From assembly GCF_034359305.1 (NCBI RefSeq), contig NZ_CP110343.1, positions 638,182 through 702,181 of the forward strand: 64,000 bases of DNA. The letters run 5' to 3'. Under the pieces are notes generated by a model, which was not told where the DNA came from, did not search any database, and saw only the letters and a list, made by a program, of their open reading frames with translations. This document shows, piece after piece, positions 1 through 8,691 of this stretch; the stretch's first letter is position 1, and each line of letters starts with the position of its first letter. This DNA comes from Candidatus Fokinia cryptica. GTDB taxonomy: Bacteria; Pseudomonadota; Alphaproteobacteria; Rickettsiales; Midichloriaceae. The position numbers were made by a program, and so were the translations under genes.

Positions 1-3000
1 TTCCTTATTAACTAAATCATACTGATCAATTAAGCGTAATCTTTCATTATTAAAAGCTTTCTTTATTTCAGATGTATTGTATCCATCTTTATTATCCTTC
101 GAGAAAAATTCGTTTTTAGCAAAGATTTCATAAATTTCATCTATCAGTTTAGCATTAATCCTTAATACATCTTCACTATATTGAAGAATTCTGTCCTCTA
201 TAACAACCAATTCCGCTAACTGTTCTGCTTCTGACTTACTATTTAATAACTCAGATTCTGCAGCAGCCCACACATACTTCGTTATTGATGTTACTTCTAA
301 ATCTCCAGCTTTTTTACTAAACTGCTCAATTTCAGGAATATAACGCGATATACTATGCTCCCATAACACACTTCCTATTGCTCCTTTATCGCTTATACCA
401 TCAACTATCTTTAATATCTTAGAAAATTTTTCTTTACCTTCAATCTTCATGAAGAGTTGCTGTATGGCACTTATCATTAATTCAGTCACATGACCTGTTG
501 CGTTAAATACCATTTTCTCATTCCTGAAGATCTCACTTAATATTTCATCTACTTCCTCTTTTAAACATTTTTCTTCTTCTAAATTACATCCTTGAATCAA
601 TTGCTGCAATTTAATAGTAGCTTCTTCTCTCTTCTTAATTTCGCTTTCTATTTCATTGCCAAATACCTCAACTACATTAGGATAAAGATCATTTATTAAT
701 TCAGCAACTTCATTATGTAATGCTATAGAATCATCAATCAATGCTCCAGCTAAGATACTTTTCATCTCATTATAAAGCGCGTAATTCTCTTCACTTACCT
801 TCCACCAACTTCCATCTAAAAATGGCTTTATCTTTTCATTCGCAAGAGTTAAATACCTATAAAAATACGAGCGAAAAACATTAGAAAATGAATTATCTAT
901 AGTCGAATTATCTGAATAATCCGGTACATATTTAATCAACTTAGAAGGTGATTTTACCTTTTCAAAAAACTCTTTTTCAGTTACATAAAACTCTTCCTTT
1001 AGATCTTTTAAAATTTTCTTAGCTTCTACATACTTAATTTGATCATCGATATTATTTTTAGCTTTTTCAAAACTCTCACTCTGCTTATTCCACATTTCTA
1101 CGTATTGCTTAACACCTTGTATTATTTCATGCAATAACTCCTTCTTAGCTTCTACCATGTTTCCACCTAATATAATGGAAGTCGTATCATTTACGGATAC
1201 ACATTTTTCATCTGTAAAAAAGATTTCGCTATGCAAGAAATTATTTGCTCTTTCTCCAATTTTCCTTATTACATCACATGCTTGAGCTAATTCTTGTGTT
1301 CCTTCATTTATTAATTCTTCTGCAATATATCTTACTTCTCCTTTCTGTTTTCCTCCTTTTTTCGATTTTTCTCTAACTCTCTCCAGCTCTTCATACGAAA
1401 GAGCTTGAATATTTTCTACCTTTTCATACCTGAATTTCGCTGTTTTTAAAAGTTTCAAAAAGTCCTTCGCTTCTTTAATTTCCATTATAAAATCATCTAT
1501 CGCATGTCTCATAGCATTTTCCATGGACTCTATTTCATCTTTCAAACAAACTCCAACATTTGCACAAAGCTTTTTAACGTCTTGAATCCACTTTATTTGA
1601 ATAGCTTGAACATCTGCCTCATTTTTGAAATATCGTAAACTTTCACTTCCATTTTTATTACGAGCAATAGAAATCTTCTCAAGCTCTACTTTTGAAACAT
1701 CAGCAAAATATTTTTTTATCAAAGCTAATTTAGCTTCAGCTTCTCCCTTAAGTTTCTCTGCAAAGTGCTCTAAAGATTTAGTACGATGCTCATTTGCTAA
1801 CTCTACAGCAGTAGAAAAATAGCTTTTCATCATACGGTCTAAATCAGAACCGATAGAAGAATTAGCGATATTCTGTTTATAGGATGCTTTATGTGATGAT
1901 ATTGTCTCTTCTAATTCCGTATATTTTTTCAAATACAAATCATATTCTGAATTAGTAGTACTATTAAATAATTTTTTAAATAAATCGAAATGCCCACCAT
2001 ACAAAGTACTTGATAAGGAATTTTTAAAAGATTTTTTATCTTTTACTAAATTATAAAATTCGCTAAATGAATCAAGTAAACCTTGAATTAAAGCAACATT
2101 CGCACCACCGTCTTCTTCTAATTCAGGAGAGATTAATTTGATTTTATTATATATATCTTTCTCTACATTCAATAATTCTCTTAAATTTTCTACCACCCAT
2201 TTCAAAAAAGATACCTCTGGATTTTCAGATTTTCCTCTTAGCTCTTGAAAAACACTATCAGCAGAATTAAATGTTTCTAACAAAGAAACTCTTTTATTTT
2301 TAATCTCCTCAGAAATTTCTTCACTCCATATAAGATACTGCTCTAATTCGAAAATTCTATCATACTTTTCCCCACCCTTAGTAAGCTGCATCAATTTATT
2401 AGCATAAAGATATCCATTATCGTTATCATTTGGGAATTTTATCTTTCCAGTATATTTTTTAGTATTTGTAATTTTAATATCAGAAGGTACTTCTAAAGTA
2501 TCATACTGTGGCGTTACATAAATAGATTTAACGGAAGAATTATCTACTGCAAATAATTTTATACTTCTATCTTCTATCACAAATAAAAGATGCTCTAGCT
2601 TTTTATTTTCTCGAATATTTGCCACAAAAACATCATATTCTACATCACCTACAATAAGCTTCACTCGCTCATACTGTAATGAAGCAAAATCAATATTTTC
2701 CTCAATTTTTCCAGCTATAACTTTATCTAAGATCTTATAAAAATCGATATGCTGCTCATCAAGTTCTCTAGCAGTAAAACTACTGATATTTAGTACATGA
2801 CTAGTAATTGCTTTTAAAAGTACATTAGATTTTACATATTGAGCTACTCCAGTGGAGATAATATCATTTTTAGTATCTAAACCTCCACTTTTTTTATAAT
2901 ACACATCATTAACGGAAACATCTAAGTTCAAAAACTTCTTGACATCACCGTTTACAATATCTTTCAAATTCCCTAAAAACTTACGCGCAATATCTGCTGA

Positions 3001-6000
3001 ATGCTTACTTGAGATTTTTACTACTAATCTTTTATCAAGTCTCTCATCATCAATTTTATCAGGCAAAACTAAATAGAAACCTTCTTTATTACTCCTTTCA
3101 AATACCAAATAAACATCTCTTGCATCACCATTGTATTCATTTAGCGTAAGCCTTAACGCAAGCTGCTTATCAGAAACAACATAATATTTTACATCTTTGA
3201 TATTTTCCAAAATAAATGTTGCATCTGCAGCTTTAAGCGCATCAGATACTTCCTTATCTAAAGTATGAATACTTGGCTTTCTGTTTATTAACCACACCAA
3301 ATGATCGGTAGAGAAAAACCTATCAGCAGCAGCTTTAACAAATCCTACAATAACATTATCACCAAAATTACTCGCTTCACCAGATATTACGTCAATTTGA
3401 TTAGTGAAAACAATTTCTTCAGAATACAGAACTTTAGCAGTTTTTACCACTTTATACTTAGTAACAAGGTGACAATCTACTTTTCCAGATTTTCCAAAAA
3501 CCATCGCTACATATTGTGATGAATCGTTACCACCAGCAATCACTACATGAACGGTATCATTACTTTTAACATTATTATATTTAATAACTTTATAGTCCTT
3601 CTGAACTACTACCCCAAATTCACTACTTGAAGTACTACTTATAAAATTCCACATCTTTTCTACTAATTCTTCTTTTTCTATTTTGCTTACTCTTTCATCA
3701 ATAAGTTCTTGCGTAAATTCCGAATGAATTAACTCATGAATAGCTGATAACATTTTGTAATTCGCTATAAGAGAAGCAGGTATACTTACTTCATAATTAT
3801 ATTGCCTTACAAATTTAGATATTTCATCGAGAATGAAATTATTTTCATAAGATTGAACATTCGAATCTTTATCTACGTAATATAATTTTTTGCTGTCCTT
3901 ACTTAAGATACCTATGATAGATTCAGACTGAGCCATTCTACCAAAATTTTCAACATGAGATATTACTACGATACGTATATCGCCACTTTTTATAATAAAA
4001 TAACTAAATTCCTCAGCGTCAGATTTTGAAAATTTGCTATCCATAGCAATAATTTTTTTAAGCATAGCTTCATCATTCAGCTCTTCTTCAGAACCTGAAT
4101 TAGAATTGGCATTTGAAGTTTTTGAATTTGTATCAAAAGTTTCTGAATCAATATCTAAAGATTGTTGTGCATCTTCTTGACTAATATACCCCAATCCAAA
4201 ACTCACAATCCTTCTCTTTCCATCAGCGCTACTTATTATATCATACTCTGTAGTAAGAGGCCGTGATGCGATATAAAAATTACCTAAATCAGATGATGAT
4301 ATTTCTTCAAGACCAATAAATTTTACCTCAATATCAGTGACAAGATAAAGTTCGTATATATCTTCGCCTTTAGAAATTAAAAGGAAAATCTCAAACAAAA
4401 CATAGATTTTAGTCTTCTCGCCAGAACTGGAATTAGTATGCTCAACAAAAACATATTCGTGCGAAAGATCATCCCTTTCTAAGGAAGCACTTTTACGGAA
4501 TTTATTATAGAGAACACTTACGAAAAGCTCTTTCTTTATGCCTTTCATAAGCTCTTCGTGACGTGAAGCTTTCTGCGCATCTTTATCAGAATTACTCTGC
4601 TTTTCACCTGCTCTATACAAATTTATCACAACTTCATCACTTAAAATTTCAGGTGCTTCCAACAATTTTCGGTCTACTTCCATAGAAGTAGCAGCAATTT
4701 TACCAAAAGGAGTATACGCTAATAAATCTCCTTTATAATAGGAACCATAAACAACACCATTCACGTTATTCTCATTATCGATCCGATACACTCTGTAATA
4801 TTTCTGCTCATTATGGAAAAGAAAAATATATGCACTACTTGGAAATTTTATATTTACATTCCATCCAATAACTTCACCATGTTCAGTAAGTGCAGCAACA
4901 TGATAACTTTTAACTACTTTCAGAAGTTCATCAGCATTAGTATGAAGAAATTTTCTTATTATATATGCAATAATCTTATCGTCTTCACCATTTATCAGCA
5001 ATTTATTACTTACACGCTTACCTTTTTCCAACTGTTCTCGCTCTACTTCCATAGAGATAACGTTAATTTCGTCAAAAACAGTATACGATAATAAATCTCC
5101 TTCATAAGTGGTACCATCACTAATGGCCTTCACACCACGATCACTGACATGATACGCTTTGTAATATTTACCCTCATCAGGGAAAAGAAAAATAAGTCTG
5201 TGTTCGTCTCGAAGTGTCATATATTTCATATTTATACTCCATCCAATGCTCTTACCATGTTCAGTAAGTTTAACAACATTATAATCTTTAAGCTCTGGAC
5301 GACTATCAAAAATCCTAGAGTGAACCAGTGCTTCTTTTATTACATCTGCAATAATTTTATGATACCTTATCCCCATAGAAAACGATTCAAAGGAAGTAGG
5401 CTCTTTAAGAGAAGGACCTTGAAAAAGGGATAATAAACGCTGATATCGTATATCAGCACTATACACAATATCAATCGATGTTTTTTTCACATCAGGAAAA
5501 TACACATCATTAGAAAAATACACATCTCCAAAATCTACATTGACACCCGAAATTTCGAAGCCATTCTCTTTTCTTGCTTTTTCCCAAAAATCAATATCCC
5601 AAAATCGTTCCATATCACCAACTCCAAGAGCGCCATACGTTATGCGCTCATATTTAATAGTTGTGCCATCCTTTGAGTAATTTGTTGTAAGAGTAAGACG
5701 GAAAAAGCGACCCTCATCTCTCTGAATGATCAAACGTAAATCTTTTGAAACTCCAGTACTAAATTTGATTATCACCAAACTATTAGCTAGACCAAAAATC
5801 ATATGACATGAAGTGAATTTCAATTCTTTCTGAATACCATACATTCCCGCATATAGATGAAGATTGCTATGACCTCCTAACTTCTCTCCTAATGATTCGA
5901 TGGTTGGATCCATATCCCTAAAGTTGTCCTCTATAAATTCAGGGCTACCATCATGGAATGCAATTCTATAAAGCTCATGATGCAATTTTTCGATATCATA

Positions 6001-8385
6001 ACTCCCTTTTAGATCGAGATACTCATGTTTTCGAAAATTTTCTATTATCTCATCTTTATCCCCAATATCACTATATTTCAATGTCTCATAACTACTCACA
6101 CCATATCTTCTATCAATACTCAACGGCGTAACACCATCATCTCCAATACGAACCATACAATAATTCCCAGCTCTCAAATTCTGCATAATATAATAAGAAA
6201 CTTTCTCTTCACTACCTTCCTTTGTGTATTTTAAAAACTTTATATCTTCCATAGAAGCGAAAGCTTTATCATCTCCGCGTTTTCGATATTGTCTTATAAT
6301 TTCCATTACAAGTGATTTAGAAAACAAATTATTCAAATATGAATCAGAAGTATTAAAGGTGGTATCCGAGGTACCTGAATTAGCACTAGAAGTCCCTGAG
6401 CTCGTTGAATTGGTAAAAGTCTCTGAATTTGTTGAATTGGTGCTAGAAGCTTCAAAGTTGATATCAGAATTTCCCGAATTGGTACCTGAATTAGCACTAG
6501 AAGTCCCTGAGCTTGTTGAATTGCTAGAAGTCCCTGAGTTTGTTGAATTGGTAAAAGTCTCTGAGTTTGTTGAATTGGTAAAAGTCTCTGAACTTGTTGA
6601 ATTGGTGCTAGAAGCTTCAAAGTTGATATCAGAATTTCCCGAATTGGTACCTGAAGTACCTGAATTAGCACTAGAAGTCCCTGAGCTTGTTGAATTGCTA
6701 GAAGTCCCTGAGTTTGTTGAATTGGTAAAAGTCCCTGAGCTTGTTGAATTGGTAAAAGTCTCTGAACTTGTTGAATTGGTGCTAGAAGCTTCAAAGTTGA
6801 CATCAGAATTTTCTTTATCACCTTTATCGCCCCCAGTTCCTTTATCTGATGAACCAGCATTACTCTGCTCTTCATCTAACCTAAATAAACTTTTTATAAA
6901 TTCTAGAGATGATAACGATTCTTCATCTGTTTGCATTGCAACAGAAAAAACTTTGTCACTAGATGATAAACGTCCACAAGACTCATCCCTAACCATTGTA
7001 CTTACTACTTCATACTGTCCCTCTTTATCGGTAGACAAACGTCCACTTCCACAATATCCATTCTGAGTCACCACACTTATTTCACGCTGCCCCTGAATAT
7101 CGGTGATACGATATGAACTGTAAGTTTCCTTATTAAAAATAATAACAAATTCACTTTCATCACTTAATTTTACATTTAAGCTCCATCCAATAGGATTACG
7201 TTGAGAAAAATTAACAACATAACAACCTTCGATTTTTACTACTTCATCAGCGAACTTACTGAACTCATTCTTGATGACTTTATGATATCCTAAATTTCTA
7301 AGAAATGATTTAGAAAGAGTAGAACTGCTAATAGAAGAACCTTGAAAAAGAGAAAGCTTAGAAAGTTCAGAACTGTAATCATCAAAATTAAATCCCGGAT
7401 CAGAAAAATACACATCTCCAAGCTCTATATTAAAATCGTAAAATTTGTAGCTCTGCCTCTTTATTGCTTTTTCCCAAAAACCAACATCCCAAAACTTTTC
7501 TACAGTATTACCTCCTTGTTTTAGCTCTTCTTCTGAATAATCTCCCAAAGAAGCAATAGGCCTTTCATCCATTGAAATAACTGTGCCTTTCTCCAACGAA
7601 ACTACCGCAACCTTAAAAGTTTCACGATTATCTCTATCAAAGATCAAATACAAATCCTTTGAAATTTCAGTACTAAATTTAACTACCATTGAACTCTGAA
7701 CTGCACCAAAAAGCATATGGCATGAAACAGACTTCAATTCTTTCCTAATATGAAATTCGCTCGCTAAATCATGAATAATTTCACTACCTTCTAACCGTAC
7801 TTTACCCATTCCTGATGCTCCGGAAATTTGCTCTACATCCTTAAACTCATCATCTATAAATTCAGCTCCAGCATCTTCGAATGCAATTTTCGCAAGATAA
7901 GCAGGGCTTCTTCCAATATCAACACTCCCTTTTAAATTTAAGTACTCATATTTTTGAAATCCTTCTATTATTCTATCTCTAAGAGCGGTATCAGTATATT
8001 TAGTATACTTCAACGTCTCCATCTGTTTTGCATCTTCTTGATCAATAAACCACGGCGTAATATTCTTATTTCCAATATCAACTACAAGATATGCGTCAGA
8101 CTTAGTATCACGAATTACAAAATAATAAGAAATCGTCTCTTTTCTACCTCCTTTTACATATTTTATAAGTACTATATCTTCCATCGGAATAGAGTTCTGC
8201 AACTCAATATCCAATCCTGCCTTTTCATACTGTTTTATAATGTCACTTATAAGTGATTCACTAGAAAATAAATTACTCAAATTCATAAATAAACCAGAAG
8301 TATTAGAGGCGGTACCCGAAGTACCTGAATTGGTAGAAGTCTCTGAATTTGTATCAGAAGAAAATTGATTATTACGCTTTGTCAT
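1..8385 (-). CDS. Giant internally duplicated Ser/Thr/Asn-repeat protein, C-terminus outside window
   Basis: One minus-strand reading frame is open from an ATG at 8385 to the left edge, at least 2795 codons with no stop. I recognise no known family. There is no signal peptide (start MTKRNNQFSSDTNSE) and no obvious membrane segment. Residues about 40-470 and about 686-1115 are two diverged copies of one unit, sharing for example SCHM-hydrophobic-FG, a KFST motif, FWD-FWEKA and GDVYFS. Between them, residues about 519-688 are Ser/Thr/Asn-rich repeats. A short IGW-S/N-(L/I/V)-N module occurs near residues 400, 1045 and 1180, and a second Ser/Asn/Thr patch lies near 1415-1440. Beyond residue about 1900 the chain is Lys/Glu-rich and looks helical or coiled-coil. 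A weak AAGAAG precedes the ATG. It may be a surface or type IV-secreted protein, but that is inference from size, repeats and low complexity. The frame is certain; the function is unknown. Confidence 0.9.
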   Translation of the reverse strand, partial: MTKRNNQFSSDTNSETSTNSGTSGTASNTSGLFMNLSNLFSSESLISDIIKQYEKAGLDIELQNSIPMEDIVLIKYVKGGRKETISYYFVIRDTKSDAYLVVDIGNKNITPWFIDQEDAKQMETLKYTKYTDTALRDRIIEGFQKYEYLNLKGSVDIGRSPAYLAKIAFEDAGAEFIDDEFKDVEQISGASGMGKVRLEGSEIIHDLASEFHIRKELKSVSCHMLFGAVQSSMVVKFSTEISKDLYLIFDRDNRETFKVAVVSLEKGTVISMDERPIASLGDYSEEELKQGGNTVEKFWDVGFWEKAIKRQSYKFYDFNIELGDVYFSDPGFNFDDYSSELSKLSLFQGSSISSSTLSKSFLRNLGYHKVIKNEFSKFADEVVKIEGCYVVNFSQRNPIGWSLNVKLSDESEFVIIFNKETYSSYRITDIQGQREISVVTQNGYCGSGRLSTDKEGQYEVVSTMVRDESCGRLSSSDKVFSVAMQTDEESLSSLEFIKSLFRLDEEQSNAGSSDKGTGGDKGDKENSDVNFEASSTNSTSSETFTNSTSSGTFTNSTNSGTSSNSTSSGTSSANSGTSGTNSGNSDINFEASSTNSTSSETFTNSTNSETFTNSTNSGTSSNSTSSGTSSANSGTNSGNSDINFEASSTNSTNSETFTNSTSSGTSSANSGTSDTTFNTSDSYLNNLFSKSLVMEIIRQYRKRGDDKAFASMEDIKFLKYTKEGSEEKVSYYIMQNLRAGNYCMVRIGDDGVTPLSIDRRYGVSSYETLKYSDIGDKDEIIENFRKHEYLDLKGSYDIEKLHHELYRIAFHDGSPEFIEDNFRDMDPTIESLGEKLGGHSNLHLYAGMYGIQKELKFTSCHMIFGLANSLVIIKFSTGVSKDLRLIIQRDEGRFFRLTLTTNYSKDGTTIKYERITYGALGVGDMERFWDIDFWEKARKENGFEISGVNVDFGDVYFSNDVYFPDVKKTSIDIVYSADIRYQRLLSLFQGPSLKEPTSFESFSMGIRYHKIIADVIKEALVHSRIFDSRPELKDYNVVKLTEHGKSIGWSINMKYMTLRDEHRLIFLFPDEGKYYKAYHVSDRGVKAISDGTTYEGDLLSYTVFDEINVISMEVEREQLEKGKRVSNKLLINGEDDKIIAYIIRKFLHTNADELLKVVKSYHVAALTEHGEVIGWNVNIKFPSSAYIFLFHNEQKYYRVYRIDNENNVNGVVYGSYYKGDLLAYTPFGKIAATSMEVDRKLLEAPEILSDEVVINLYRAGEKQSNSDKDAQKASRHEELMKGIKKELFVSVLYNKFRKSASLERDDLSHEYVFVEHTNSSSGEKTKIYVLFEIFLLISKGEDIYELYLVTDIEVKFIGLEEISSSDLGNFYIASRPLTTEYDIISSADGKRRIVSFGLGYISQEDAQQSLDIDSETFDTNSKTSNANSNSGSEEELNDEAMLKKIIAMDSKFSKSDAEEFSYFIIKSGDIRIVVISHVENFGRMAQSESIIGILSKDSKKLYYVDKDSNVQSYENNFILDEISKFVRQYNYEVSIPASLIANYKMLSAIHELIHSEFTQELIDERVSKIEKEELVEKMWNFISSTSSSEFGVVVQKDYKVIKYNNVKSNDTVHVVIAGGNDSSQYVAMVFGKSGKVDCHLVTKYKVVKTAKVLYSEEIVFTNQIDVISGEASNFGDNVIVGFVKAAADRFFSTDHLVWLINRKPSIHTLDKEVSDALKAADATFILENIKDVKYYVVSDKQLALRLTLNEYNGDARDVYLVFERSNKEGFYLVLPDKIDDERLDKRLVVKISSKHSADIARKFLGNLKDIVNGDVKKFLNLDVSVNDVYYKKSGGLDTKNDIISTGVAQYVKSNVLLKAITSHVLNISSFTARELDEQHIDFYKILDKVIAGKIEENIDFASLQYERVKLIVGDVEYDVFVANIRENKKLEHLLFVIEDRSIKLFAVDNSSVKSIYVTPQYDTLEVPSDIKITNTKKYTGKIKFPNDNDNGYLYANKLMQLTKGGEKYDRIFELEQYLIWSEEISEEIKNKRVSLLETFNSADSVFQELRGKSENPEVSFLKWVVENLRELLNVEKDIYNKIKLISPELEEDGGANVALIQGLLDSFSEFYNLVKDKKSFKNSLSSTLYGGHFDLFKKLFNSTTNSEYDLYLKKYTELEETISSHKASYKQNIANSSIGSDLDRMMKSYFSTAVELANEHRTKSLEHFAEKLKGEAEAKLALIKKYFADVSKVELEKISIARNKNGSESLRYFKNEADVQAIQIKWIQDVKKLCANVGVCLKDEIESMENAMRHAIDDFIMEIKEAKDFLKLLKTAKFRYEKVENIQALSYEELERVREKSKKGGKQKGEVRYIAEELINEGTQELAQACDVIRKIGERANNFLHSEIFFTDEKCVSVNDTTSIILGGNMVEAKKELLHEIIQGVKQYVEMWNKQSESFEKAKNNIDDQIKYVEAKKILKDLKEEFYVTEKEFFEKVKSPSKLIKYVPDYSDNSTIDNSFSNVFRSYFYRYLTLANEKIKPFLDGSWWKVSEENYALYNEMKSILAGALIDDSIALHNEVAELINDLYPNVVEVFGNEIESEIKKREEATIKLQQLIQGCNLEEEKCLKEEVDEILSEIFRNEKMVFNATGHVTELMISAIQQLFMKIEGKEKFSKILKIVDGISDKGAIGSVLWEHSISRYIPEIEQFSKKAGDLEVTSITKYVWAAAESELLNSKSEAEQLAELVVIEDRILQYSEDVLRINAKLIDEIYEIFAKNEFFSKDNKDGYNTSEIKKAFNNERLRLIDQYDLVNKE
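6374..6830 (-). repeat. Nested in-frame repeats: 174-bp units built from a 27-bp motif
   Basis: The unit beginning CCTGAATTAGCACTAGAAG on the plus strand starts at 6374, 6485 and 6659. The copies are about 111, 174 and at least 155 bp long and nearly identical. Inside each unit a 27-bp motif (GTTGAATTG plus GTAAAAGTC or GCTAGAAGT, then CCTGAG or TCTGAG and TTT/CTT) recurs. On the coding strand this gives nine-residue Asn-Ser-Thr-rich repeats such as NSTSSGTSS and NSTSSETFT. All unit lengths are multiples of three, so changes in copy number keep the giant gene in frame. The near identity of copies suggests recent slippage or unequal recombination. Confidence 0.9.
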
Positions 8386-8691
8386 TGCTTCTTGCAAACA
8401 TATATCAAAAGTATCAAGAGCATAGTACCATAATCACGAATTTAACACATTATATTTTTTCATATTTTCTTTATGAAAAATCATGGCAATATAAATATTA
8501 TAATAAATTCGGTATACTCACAGAGCATTTTGTATATAACATCATCCGATATTACAGCAAATTTATCTCAAAACAGATCTCCCATCTATAATATTCTTAT
8601 CTTAAGAGCGTACCTATAATCTTAATCTGAAAGTTATGAATTTAAGAAAACTATTAGTACTTTTTTCACATATTACCTGTAGAATCAGCAA
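8386..8691. other. Intergenic region between the giant gene and bamA
   Basis: A 306-bp AT-rich gap between two same-strand genes. I see no convincing promoter, terminator hairpin or RNA gene. A plus-strand open frame at 8349-8591 overlaps the start of the giant gene antiparallel and has no domain-like composition, so it is not called. The giant gene's promoter presumably lies here on the minus strand. Confidence 0.5.

Noticed and set aside
3301-5433. Several plus-strand frames of 70-95 codons
   Set aside because: All lie antisense inside the giant gene, whose frame is continuous. They have no domain signal and start at arbitrary codons.
6333-6875. Minus-strand open frame rich in LLPIQQ-type repeats
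   Set aside because: It is the shadow of the 27-bp repeat in another frame. Because unit lengths are multiples of three, several frames stay open. The long frame of the giant gene runs through the same bases.
6224-7066. Plus-strand 280-codon frame with VPELVELLEVPEF-type repeats
   Set aside because: Antisense to the giant gene and explained by the same repeat array. No start signal or family.
8349-8591. 80-codon plus-strand frame overlapping the start of the giant gene
   Set aside because: Antiparallel overlap with the giant gene's 5' end, no recognised domain, Tyr/Ile-rich composition typical of AT-rich noncoding DNA.
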